DNA of 5,653 nucleotides, from the NCBI GenBank assembly GCA_947632295.1, contig CANROQ010000061.1, positions 1-5,653 on the forward strand. Direction: 5' to 3'. Shown here piece by piece: positions 1 through 5,653 of the stretch. Within the stretch, counting starts at the first letter, position 1. Every line of letters begins with the position of its first letter. The DNA is from an uncultured Bacilli bacterium. Its GTDB lineage: Bacteria > Bacillota_I > Bacilli_A > RF39 > UBA660. Under the pieces are notes generated by a model. That model was not told the DNA's origin, made no database searches, and was given only the letters and a program-made list of their open reading frames with translations. The translations under genes were made by a program, and so were the position numbers.

Positions 1-2
1 AT

Positions 3-155
3 AAACCAGTTATAGATAGTGATAAAATTACTGATAATACAACTGAAGTAACTGAAGAAAAATCTTTTAATTACTTTAGTCTTATAGTTATTGGTATAGT
101 ACTAGTGGTTGTAATTGGTAGTGGTATATATTTATTTAATGTAAAAAGAAAATAA
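3..155 (+). CDS. C-terminal end of a membrane-anchored (probably surface) protein, 5' truncated
   Basis: An open frame enters from the left edge and ends at TAA (153-155), giving 50 residues. The first 20 or so are hydrophilic and rich in Thr, Glu and Asp (TDNTTEVTEEK), as in a linker or stalk. A hydrophobic stretch of about 22 residues follows (residues 26-46, FSLIVIGIVLVV then IGSGIYLF), and the protein ends in the basic tail NVKRK. A C-terminal hydrophobic helix followed by Lys/Arg puts the missing N-terminal part outside the cell and the tail in the cytoplasm. No LPXTG-type sortase motif lies before the helix in the visible part, so it is more likely a simple membrane anchor than a wall-linked protein. 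The function of the missing part cannot be judged. The terminator just downstream shows it ends its own transcript and is not in the operon of the next gene. Confidence 0.75.
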   Translation, partial: KPVIDSDKITDNTTEVTEEKSFNYFSLIVIGIVLVVVIGSGIYLFNVKRK

Positions 156-161
156 TAATAT

Positions 162-197
162 AAAAGTAACTGTTATGATGCAGTTACTTTTTGTTTT
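162..197 (+). terminator. Rho-independent terminator of the truncated membrane protein gene
   Basis: A perfect 11-bp stem (AAAAGTAACTG at 162-172 with CAGTTACTTTT at 181-191) closes an 8-base loop and is followed by T-G-TTTT. It starts 6 bases after the TAA stop. The A-rich left arm and T-rich right arm could also let it work from the other strand, although no gene points toward it from the right. Confidence 0.85.
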
Positions 198-230
198 ATG
201 TATTTTTTAGTAAATAAATGTAAAAGATTA

Positions 231-276
231 AAATATGAAAAATATTACACAAAAAAAACATATTTTTTTCATATTT
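231..276. repeat. 12-bp inverted repeat upstream of the abi promoter (candidate operator or RNA hairpin)
   Basis: AAATATGAAAAA (231-242) is the exact reverse complement of TTTTTCATATTT (265-276). Shifting two bases of the T-run gives an alternative, longer pairing that brings in ATA/TAT and shrinks the loop. The spacer between the arms contains ACAC and a run of eight A. No clean U-tract follows on the + strand, so this is not a convincing terminator. The right arm covers the place where a -35 box would lie for the -10 at 284-289, so a protein bound here, or a folded RNA made from here, could control the abi promoter. The arms are almost pure A/T, so chance formation in this AT-rich DNA is a real alternative. 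The rest of the gap (198-230 and 277-283) shows no other structure. Confidence 0.5.
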
Positions 277-280
277 AGTG

Positions 281-302
281 TGTTATAATTTTTATAGGTG
301 AT
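281..302 (+). promoter_or_regulatory. Extended -10 promoter and ribosome binding site of the abi-htrA unit
   Basis: TG-T-TATAAT at 281-289 is a perfect extended -10. The region 16-18 bases upstream (about 260-267) is only T-rich and has no good TTGACA, which the extended -10 can compensate for. Transcription should then start near 295-297, only about 10 bases before the ATG. The ribosome binding site AGGTGAT (296-302) would thus lie at the very 5' end of the mRNA. GGTGAT matches the downstream part of the full Bacillota Shine-Dalgarno sequence and leaves three bases before the ATG. Confidence 0.65.
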
Positions 303-305
303 TTT

Positions 306-1235
306 ATGAAGTCCAAAATATTTAAAAATCTTGATGAGCAAATTGAGATCATGCGTTCTAAAGGTTTAGTTATTAATGATGAAGATGAAGCAAAAAGAAT
401 TTTGTTTCGTGAAAACTATTTCTTTATTAATGGTTATCGACATATGTTTACAACGACGAATAAAGATAAATTTATACCTGGAACAACATTTGAGGAGTTA
501 TATGCTACTTTCCTGTTTGATCGAGGTATTCGTAATATTATTTTTAAATATATTTTAATTATTGAAAATAATATTAAATCGATTATGAGTTATCAATTGT
601 CTAAAAAATATGGTTTTAAGGATAAAGATTATCTTAATCCAGATAATTTTACACAAGATCCATCGCGTTCAAGACAAGTATTTGATATTTTAGGTAAGAT
701 GAAACGTCAAATTAGAGTGAATGGAAGACAACATTCAGCAACTCTACATTATATAAGCAATTATGGTTATATACCAATGTGGATTTTAGTAAAAGTTTTA
801 TCTTTTGGTATTATTTCTGAATTATTTTGTATATTAAAATATGAGGACCAATTAGATATCGCCAATTTTTATAAGTTAGATGTACAAAGTTTATCTATTT
901 ATTTAGCGCTTTTAGCAAATTTTAGAAATTTGTGTGCACATGAAGATATTTTGTATGATCATAGGACAAATCGTGTTATACCTGATTGTGAATATCATCG
1001 TATATTAGAAATTTCTAAAGATGAAAATGATGAATATATTTATGGTAAAAATGATTTATATGCGATTTTGATTATTATGAAAAAAATGCTTAGTGAAGGA
1101 GAATTTAGAGATATTATTTTTGAAATTGGTTATGAAATTGATATTTTAGATAGTAAAGTTGATACAGTTTCACTTAATAGTATCTTAAATAAAATTGGTT
1201 TTCCTGATAATTGGAGAAATATAGCAGATTTATAG
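306..1235 (+). CDS. Abi_2 family (AbiD/AbiF-like) HEPN-domain abortive infection protein
   Basis: The 309-residue protein has the layout and length (about 300) of the Abi_2 family. It opens with the typical N-terminal pattern, NLDEQIEIMRSKGLVI followed by NYFFINGYRHMF (about residues 8-48). Next come PGTTFEELYATFLFDRGIR (58-76) and a helix with the conserved IE pair (E87). The key motif is FRNLCAH (206-212): R207-N-x3-H212 is the Rx4H signature of HEPN RNases, here followed by an acidic and basic segment (EDILYDHR). Known of the family: lactococcal AbiD and AbiF stop phage growth, and HEPN proteins of this type usually cleave RNA, acting in the cytoplasm. Inferred: this is a toxin-like defence RNase, probably held in check by a partner. 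No antitoxin protein is encoded next to it, so an RNA partner is possible. No signal peptide or membrane helix is evident. The start is set by the GGTGAT at 297-302. It is followed after 11 bases by an HtrA protease gene and ends in TAG. Family assignment is firm; RNase activity is inferred from the motif. Confidence 0.9.
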   Translation: MKSKIFKNLDEQIEIMRSKGLVINDEDEAKRILFRENYFFINGYRHMFTTTNKDKFIPGTTFEELYATFLFDRGIRNIIFKYILIIENNIKSIMSYQLSKKYGFKDKDYLNPDNFTQDPSRSRQVFDILGKMKRQIRVNGRQHSATLHYISNYGYIPMWILVKVLSFGIISELFCILKYEDQLDIANFYKLDVQSLSIYLALLANFRNLCAHEDILYDHRTNRVIPDCEYHRILEISKDENDEYIYGKNDLYAILIIMKKMLSEGEFRDIIFEIGYEIDILDSKVDTVSLNSILNKIGFPDNWRNIADL

Positions 1236-1246
1236 AGGGTGATAAT
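1235..1246 (+). promoter_or_regulatory. Ribosome binding site that fixes a TTG start for the htrA-like gene
   Basis: GAGGGTGAT (1235-1243) begins with the last base of the abi TAG stop and lies three bases before TTG at 1247. This is the same GGTGAT-plus-three spacing seen before the abi ATG. A ribosome finishing abi would sit on this site, so coupled translation is likely. It rules against the longer frame opening at TTG 1211, which has no comparable site and would put charged residues before the membrane helix. Confidence 0.8.
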
Positions 1247-2326
1247 TTGAAAAAAGGAATAAGTTATATTATAACAATTGTGTTATCTCTAATGGTTGGT
1301 GTATGTGGTACTATTGTTGTTTATCATTATTTTCCTATGGAAGATCACGAAGTAGAAACAGTAGTTAAAGATGTTACAATAACCGAGACAGATTCAATGA
1401 AATCATCAATCGATGAAATTTATGATGCGGTTGTAATTATTGAAGCATATAGTAATTCACTTGGAACAGGAACAGGTTTTGTGTATAAAATAACTGATGA
1501 TGCTGGTTATATTATTACTAACTATCATGTTATTGAAAATGCTACTAAAATTCAGGTTACAAATACGGCTGGACAAACGGTTGAGGCTAAATTGCTTGGT
1601 AGTGATGATTATGCTGATATAGCTGTTTTGTCAATTGAAAAATCGGCTGCTTTAAAAGTTGCCAAGATTGGTGATAGTACTGAAATGGAATTAGGTGATG
1701 CTGTTTTCACAGTTGGTTCACCATTAGGAAAAAAATATATTGGTACTGTAACTAGAGGTATTTTATCTGGTAAGGATCGTTTGGTTACCGTTCCTTCATC
1801 ATCTAGTGGGCAATCTATGATGCAGGTTCTTCAAACTGATGCTGCCATAAATCCTGGTAATAGTGGTGGTCCTTTAGTTAATATGAAAGGTGAAGTTATA
1901 GGTATTAATTCACTTAAATTAGTAGAGGATGAAATAGAAGGTATGGGTTTTGCAATTCCTATTGAAATTGCTATGTCAGTTATCGATAAAATCGAAAAAG
2001 GTGAAAAAGTTTTAAGACCGGTATTAGGTGTTTCATTAATTGATGCAACGAATACATTTACACTTTATTATAATAAGATTGAATTAGATGAAGAAGTTGA
2101 TAGAGGTGCTGTCGTTGCTAGCGTTGAAGATGGCTATCCAGCTGAAGAAGCAGGTTTGAGAAAAGGTGATGTCATTTTAGAAATAAATGACGAAGAAGTA
2201 GAAAATTCGGCTCACTTGCGTTTCTTATTATATAAATATAATGTGGATGATACAGTTAAAATAAAAATTTATCGTGATGGAAAAATCAAAAATTTAGAAG
2301 TTAAATTGTCTAAAAGTGCTGAATAG
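1247..2326 (+). CDS. htrA: HtrA/DegP-like membrane-anchored serine protease with one PDZ domain
   Basis: The 359-residue protein (TTG start) follows the usual Gram-positive HtrA plan. Lys-Lys at the N terminus and a hydrophobic helix (about residues 5-26) anchor it with the protease outside. An acidic linker (31-50) follows, then a trypsin-like domain (about 52-250). All three catalytic residues are visible: H94 in TNYHVI, D124 in DYADIAVL and S206 in GNSGGPL. The VGSPLG (156-161) and TRGILSGKDR (169-178) segments are typical for the family. One PDZ domain covers about 257-350, including GAVVASV, GLRKGDVI and the IYRDGK strand. Known of the family: HtrA proteins degrade or refold damaged exported proteins at the membrane surface and are often induced by envelope or heat stress. 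It is read from the abi transcript with its ribosome site touching the abi stop, and a terminator follows directly. No separate promoter is apparent inside the 3' end of abi. Nothing is missing or truncated; family and activity are secure, substrates unknown. Confidence 0.93.
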   Translation: MKKGISYIITIVLSLMVGVCGTIVVYHYFPMEDHEVETVVKDVTITETDSMKSSIDEIYDAVVIIEAYSNSLGTGTGFVYKITDDAGYIITNYHVIENATKIQVTNTAGQTVEAKLLGSDDYADIAVLSIEKSAALKVAKIGDSTEMELGDAVFTVGSPLGKKYIGTVTRGILSGKDRLVTVPSSSSGQSMMQVLQTDAAINPGNSGGPLVNMKGEVIGINSLKLVEDEIEGMGFAIPIEIAMSVIDKIEKGEKVLRPVLGVSLIDATNTFTLYYNKIELDEEVDRGAVVASVEDGYPAEEAGLRKGDVILEINDEEVENSAHLRFLLYKYNVDDTVKIKIYRDGKIKNLEVKLSKSAE

Positions 2327-2328
2327 AT

Positions 2329-2378
2329 AAAAATACTTTTTATAGTTATGAGTAATTATAACTTAAAAAGTATTTTTT
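2329..2378 (+). terminator. Rho-independent terminator after the htrA-like gene
   Basis: A perfect 13-bp stem pairs AAAAATACTTTTT (2329-2341) with AAAAAGTATTTTT (2365-2377). A second inner stem, AGTTAT (2344-2349) with ATAACT (2358-2363), extends it. The right arm ends in a T-run (2373-2378). It starts two bases after the stop codon and closes the abi-htrA unit. The A/T symmetry of the outer stem makes it potentially bidirectional. Confidence 0.88.
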
Positions 2379-2411
2379 GTATAAATATTTTCTAAAGTTA
2401 TTTTAATTTTA

Positions 2412-2442
2412 TTCACAATATAATTAAAATTTATGGTATAAT
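2412..2442 (+). promoter_or_regulatory. Extended -10 promoter of the DUF2207-lipoprotein unit
   Basis: TG-G-TATAAT at 2434-2442 is a perfect extended -10. TTCACA at 2412-2417 is a fair -35 but with a long 19-base spacer. Transcription from here would start near 2449, giving a leader of about 65 bases that holds a weak hairpin (ACATA 2462-2466 with TATGT 2471-2475). A second TATAAT at 2481-2486 has no TG extension or recognisable -35 and is the weaker candidate. The ribosome site AAGGGG (2503-2508) lies six bases before the ATG. Confidence 0.6.
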
Positions 2443-2514
2443 TTATATAATAGGTTAATAAACATAAATATATGTAACTTTATAATAAGTGAGTAAAAAA
2501 ATAAGGGGTTAATA

Positions 2515-4914
2515 ATGAAAAAAATTAGGTTATTTTTATTTATTTTAATCTTATCTATAATTTTTAGTATACCACCTATATTTGCGCTACAAAATAATAG
2601 TGGAATCAAATCTACAAACGATGAATTTTCGATTTATAATGATGGTATTTATTTTGAAAATTTAGATTATGATTATTATGGAAATGCTGCTAATGAAGAA
2701 ATTGGTTTTATGGGGAATATTACTAACTTTAATTCTAACAAAATAGAATTACAAGTAGATATATTTTATTATGATGTTAATCAAAATGTAATTGCAAGTG
2801 ATCTTAAAAATGTAACTATTGATGGTAATACAACGATATATTATAATCTTCATAGTTTAGCTAGTGATTTAAATGTAACGGCTACTGATATTAAATATTA
2901 TCAACTATCTTTTTCAATACTATCTGGAAAAATAGATGCTAATATTGATAATCCATTAGTAGATAATAATGAAAGTAATTCTAATGTAATACCAAGTATA
3001 GATGTAAATACAAATAAAGATAAAAATTCGTTACAATTGCTTTATCCAAATAATGATTATGTTATTAATTCTTACGATGTTAATGTGATTGTAAACGAAG
3101 ATAACACCTTTGATATTACTGAAACTATTACAGCTTATTTTAATACTCCTAGACATGGAATATATAGAATAATTCCAATGGTAAATTCGATTGAGCGTTT
3201 AGATTCAACAAAGTCTTTCAATAGTGTTATAATATCTAATTTAGAAGTTAATAATGAATATTCAACTTCTAAACAAGATGGTAATTATAAAATCCAAATT
3301 GGTTCTCCTAATCGTACAGTTACAGGAGAACAAATCTATGTTATTCGATATAAATATGATATAGGTAGAGATCCATTAAAAAATATTGATGAATTTTATT
3401 ATAATATTATTGGTGATAAGTGGGATACTATTATTGGTAATGTTACTTTTAGTATAACGATGCCTAAAGATTTCGATAAATCGAAATTAGGGTTTTCATC
3501 AGGTATAAAAGGTTCTACATCTAATGAAAATGTTAAATATGATATCAAAGACAATGTTATATCAGGGTATTATGATGGAATTTTAAATGCTGGTGAAGCT
3601 TTAACTGTTAGGTGTGAATTACCAAAAGGATATTTTTCTACAACAATTAGTGATTATGTAATTTATTTAATATATTTGTTACCAATTTTCTTTGTTTTGA
3701 TATCTATTTTTATATGGTATAAATATGGTCGTGATAAAAAAGTAGTTGAAATACCAACATTTTATCCTCCCGAAGAATTTAATAGTTTGGAAGTTGGTTT
3801 TTTATATAAAGGTAAAGCTGATATTCGTGATGTTACATCATTATTGATTTATTTAGCAAATAAGGGTTATGTAGAAATAATAGAAACTGATGAGAATTCT
3901 CTATTTTCAAAAACAAAAAGTTTTAAGATAAGAAAATTACGTGATTATGATGGAAATAATATAAATGAAAAATTATTTTTAGATGGTTTGTTTGCTAGTG
4001 CAAATAGTTTTGAAAATACATTAGATAATAATAATGTGATTGAAGTTAAATTAGAAGATTTATATAATAGATTTTATATTACTATAAATCAAATTTTAAC
4101 TAATATAAATAGTAAAGAAAATAAAAATAAAATATTTGAACCTATAACATCATCTAAAAAAATAATAATTATATTGCTGATTATTGCTACATATTTGGTA
4201 ATTACACTTCCACCTTTTATTATTTATGATGCTGATGCTTCATGGATATTTTCTTTAATTTTTCCAGGATTTGGTTTTACATTATTATTTAAATTTATGA
4301 TTGGTTCTTCTCAAACAATTTATGTAAATGGGAAGCCTACAAATTCGTTAATTGCTACCAAATTATTTGGATTATTATGGGGTCTTGGTTTTGGTGGAAT
4401 ACCTTGGTTTTTTATAGTATTTCCAATATTGAATCAAAACTTATTTTTCTTGATTGCATATTTTTTTGGATTGTTATGTGTATTTGGTATGATGGCATGT
4501 TTAGAGTATTTACCTAAACGAACCGCGTATGGTAATGAGATATTAGGAAAATTATATAGTTTTAAGAAGTATTTAGAAACAACTGAAAAATCAAGATTAG
4601 AATCGATGGTATTTCAAAATCCTAATTATTGTTACGATATTTTACCTTATGCATATGTTTTGGATGTATCGGACAAATGGATTAAAAATTTTGAAATAAT
4701 TGGATTTCAATCTCCAAAGTGGTGTAATAGTTCAACTATTATTAGTGCCGCAACTTTTGCAACATTTATAAATTCTACTATGGTATCAGCTACAAGTGCA
4801 ATGGGCTCTAGTCCTTATAGTAGTAGTTCATCTAGTAGTTCTAGCAGTGGAGGATCTTCTGGCGGTGGTTCTTCTGGTAGCGGTTCTAGTGGTGGCGGTG
4901 GTGGCTCATGGTAG
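2515..4914 (+). CDS. DUF2207 family multi-pass membrane protein with extra N-terminal domain and Ser/Gly tail
   Basis: The 799-residue protein has a signal peptide (residues 1-24, ending PPIFA before LQ). Residues about 35-140 form an extracytoplasmic domain (GNITNFNSNKIELQVDIFYY, then DVNQNVIASDLKN) resembling FxLYD-type beta-sandwich domains; an Asn/Asp-rich linker follows. The DUF2207 domain starts near 187 (YDVNVIVNEDNTFDITETI; RHGIYRIIP at 213-221). A membrane helix (383-402) leads to WYKYGRDKK and the family-typical PTFYPPEEFNSLEVGFLYKG (414-433), then a cytoplasmic region that may form a winged helix (DVTSLLIYLANKGYVEI). Four more membrane helices lie at about 549-570, 577-597, 617-639 and 643-662. 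LPYAYVLDVSDKW (710-722) is also typical of the family, as is the tail of Ser and Gly ending GGGGGSW. The family is widespread but has no settled function; an envelope role is inferred. Length is slightly above the usual 550-700 because of the N-terminal addition. A lipoprotein gene follows after 31 bases with no terminator between. It ends in TAG. Confidence 0.88.
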   Translation: MKKIRLFLFILILSIIFSIPPIFALQNNSGIKSTNDEFSIYNDGIYFENLDYDYYGNAANEEIGFMGNITNFNSNKIELQVDIFYYDVNQNVIASDLKNVTIDGNTTIYYNLHSLASDLNVTATDIKYYQLSFSILSGKIDANIDNPLVDNNESNSNVIPSIDVNTNKDKNSLQLLYPNNDYVINSYDVNVIVNEDNTFDITETITAYFNTPRHGIYRIIPMVNSIERLDSTKSFNSVIISNLEVNNEYSTSKQDGNYKIQIGSPNRTVTGEQIYVIRYKYDIGRDPLKNIDEFYYNIIGDKWDTIIGNVTFSITMPKDFDKSKLGFSSGIKGSTSNENVKYDIKDNVISGYYDGILNAGEALTVRCELPKGYFSTTISDYVIYLIYLLPIFFVLISIFIWYKYGRDKKVVEIPTFYPPEEFNSLEVGFLYKGKADIRDVTSLLIYLANKGYVEIIETDENSLFSKTKSFKIRKLRDYDGNNINEKLFLDGLFASANSFENTLDNNNVIEVKLEDLYNRFYITINQILTNINSKENKNKIFEPITSSKKIIIILLIIATYLVITLPPFIIYDADASWIFSLIFPGFGFTLLFKFMIGSSQTIYVNGKPTNSLIATKLFGLLWGLGFGGIPWFFIVFPILNQNLFFLIAYFFGLLCVFGMMACLEYLPKRTAYGNEILGKLYSFKKYLETTEKSRLESMVFQNPNYCYDILPYAYVLDVSDKWIKNFEIIGFQSPKWCNSSTIISAATFATFINSTMVSATSAMGSSPYSSSSSSSSSSGGSSGGGSSGSGSSGGGGGSW
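4819..4911 (+). repeat. Low-complexity Ser/Gly coding tract at the end of the DUF2207 gene
   Basis: Codons 769-799 encode almost only Ser and then Gly, closing with a single Trp before TAG. The Ser part uses mixed AGT, TCA, TCT and AGC codons and the Gly part uses GGT, GGC and GGA. The tract has therefore not just expanded by slippage of one triplet; the amino acid composition itself appears to be kept. It is G+C-richer than the rest of the gene. Confidence 0.8.
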
Positions 4915-4945
4915 TCATTATTTATTATTTGAAAGGAATGAAAAA

Positions 4946-5653
4946 ATGAAAAAAATAAAATGTATATTATTATTGCCAATATTGACATTATTTTTAACGG
5001 GCTGTGTTAAATTTAATGCTGATATGAATATCAAAAAAAATAAATCAATGGATTTTTCAATAATTTATGCTTTTGATTCTACAGTTTTTGGCAATCAAGA
5101 AATATTAAATGGAACTGAAAAACAGGAATTAGAAAAACAAGGATTTTCTATTGAAGAATATTCTCAAGATAATATGATTGGGTTTAGAATCTCTAAGAAA
5201 ATTAAAAACATTGATGAAGTAAGTACAACTGATGATATTGAATATAGGTTATCAGGTTTACTAAATAAAGATATTAATCACAATTATATTTTTAAAGTAA
5301 AAAAAGGACTTTTTAAAAATACTTATACTGCTAAATTTAAATTTGATACTAATGATATCGATGATCAAAGTTCAAATTTGGAAAATATACCTGATATAGA
5401 TAATGATTTGGAAAATGATTCAAATTCAAATGATATACCAGATTCGGATGTAGCACCTGGTTTAGATATAGTACCAGATTTGGATGTAACACCAGGTTCG
5501 GATGTAGTACCAGATTCGGATGTAACACCAGATTCTAATGTAGTACCAGGTTCGGATGTAACACCAGATTCGAATGTAGCACCAGGTTCGGATGTAACAC
5601 CAGATTCGAATGTAGTACCAGGTTCGGATGTAGTATCAGGTTCTAATGTAGTA
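4946..5653 (+). CDS. Lipoprotein with LppM-like N-terminal domain and tandem Asp/Pro/Ser repeats, 3' truncated
   Basis: The frame runs 236 codons from ATG to the window edge without a stop. AAAGGA (4932-4937) lies eight bases upstream. The N terminus is a lipoprotein signal: MKKIKC, a hydrophobic core, and the lipobox LTGC, with C20 as the lipidated residue. Residues about 21-132 (CVKFNADMNIKKNKSMDFSI, VKKGLFKNTYTAKFKF) read as a beta-rich domain resembling the LppM type found in lipoproteins of Gram-positive bacteria; this match is from memory and moderately sure. An acidic Asn/Asp linker (133-167) follows, then 6-residue repeats of the type D/N-V-x-P-D/G-S from residue 168 to the edge. The repeats probably act as an extended acidic stalk or spacer; a further domain or membrane helix may lie beyond the window. 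The gene follows the DUF2207 gene by 31 bases with no terminator, so the two are probably cotranscribed and act together at the outer face of the membrane. Confidence 0.85.
   Translation, partial: MKKIKCILLLPILTLFLTGCVKFNADMNIKKNKSMDFSIIYAFDSTVFGNQEILNGTEKQELEKQGFSIEEYSQDNMIGFRISKKIKNIDEVSTTDDIEYRLSGLLNKDINHNYIFKVKKGLFKNTYTAKFKFDTNDIDDQSSNLENIPDIDNDLENDSNSNDIPDSDVAPGLDIVPDLDVTPGSDVVPDSDVTPDSNVVPGSDVTPDSNVAPGSDVTPDSNVVPGSDVVSGSNVV
5447..5653 (+). repeat. 18-bp tandem repeats with 36-bp higher-order period inside the lipoprotein gene
   Basis: Eleven full 18-base units (starting at 5447 and every 18 bases to 5627) and half of a twelfth reach the window end. The consensus is GATGTAACACCAGATTCG, encoding D-V-T-P-D-S. 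From 5519 on, units alternate between D-V-T-P-D-S and N-V-(V/A)-P-G-S, making a 36-base superunit. The first two units are the most divergent (CCT for CCA, TTA or TTG for TCG). Period divisible by three keeps the frame whatever the copy number. Confidence 0.92.

Noticed and set aside
231..276. Terminator reading of the inverted repeat before abi
   Set aside because: The right arm is followed by AGTGTG, not a U-run, and a good terminator (162-197) already ends the upstream gene.
376..558. 60-residue open frame on the + strand inside the abi gene
   Set aside because: It overlaps the well-supported Abi_2 frame, has no ribosome site of its own and resembles no family.
1211..1246. Longer htrA-like frame opening at an upstream TTG
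   Set aside because: The TTG at 1211 lies within abi without a ribosome site and adds 12 mostly polar residues before the membrane helix; the TTG at 1247 has a strong GAGGGTGAT at the right distance.
2424..2609. 61-residue open frame on the - strand over the DUF2207 promoter and signal peptide
   Set aside because: It is the antisense of an AT-rich leader and signal peptide, made of Ile/Leu/Lys/Asn/Phe, with no sign of a ribosome site; an artefact of base composition.
306..4914. Use of a code where TGA means Trp, as in mycoplasmas
   Set aside because: Trp is encoded by TGG throughout the genes and no in-frame TGA occurs; an AT-rich genome with that code would use TGA for most Trp.
4938..4949. 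Three-codon mini-frame (ATG to TGA) overlapping the lipoprotein start
   Set aside because: It lies between the ribosome site and the true ATG, only one base after AAAGGA, too close for initiation; most likely a chance product of A-rich sequence.
5447..5653. CRISPR-like array of short repeats
   Set aside because: Units are 18 bases with no unique spacers, stay in one reading frame and encode a regular peptide; this is a coding tandem repeat.

Overview
The window is very AT-rich DNA (roughly a quarter G+C by eye), with strong Gram-positive-type ribosome binding sites (GGTGAT, AAGGGG, AAAGGA), extended -10 promoters, U-tailed hairpin terminators, a lipoprotein signal and a DUF2207 membrane protein. 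This fits a low-G+C Bacillota, for example an uncultured gut member of the Bacilli or Erysipelotrichia; the species cannot be named from the sequence. All Trp codons I could find are TGG and no reading frame is interrupted by TGA, so the standard bacterial code is used. Every gene lies on the + strand.

Layout. (1) Positions 3-155 hold the 3' end of a membrane-anchored protein, followed by a hairpin terminator (162-197). (2) A roughly 110-base gap (198-305) carries a 12-bp inverted repeat (231-242 / 265-276) directly against an extended -10 promoter (281-289). (3) This promoter should drive a two-gene unit: an Abi_2 (AbiD/AbiF-type) protein with a HEPN RNase motif (306-1235), then an HtrA/DegP-like membrane-anchored serine protease with one PDZ domain (TTG start at 1247, to 2326). 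The protease's Shine-Dalgarno sequence begins at the last base of the abi stop codon. A strong terminator (2329-2378) closes the unit. (4) A second promoter (-10 at 2437-2442) precedes a DUF2207 membrane protein (2515-4914) with an extra N-terminal extracytoplasmic domain and a Ser/Gly-rich tail. After 31 bases comes a lipoprotein (4946 to beyond the window end) whose second half is an 18-base (6-residue) tandem repeat array.

How the genes relate. The first unit pairs a predicted RNA-cleaving defence or toxin protein with an envelope protease. The order and tight spacing are clear, but a joint function is only a hypothesis, since the two proteins should act on opposite sides of the membrane. 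The second unit looks like an envelope module: a multi-pass DUF2207 protein and a surface lipoprotein made from one transcript.

Most worth a second look: the abi gene with its promoter-abutting inverted repeat (operator or small RNA antitoxin candidate), the abi-htrA coupling, and the two-level repeat array in the lipoprotein.
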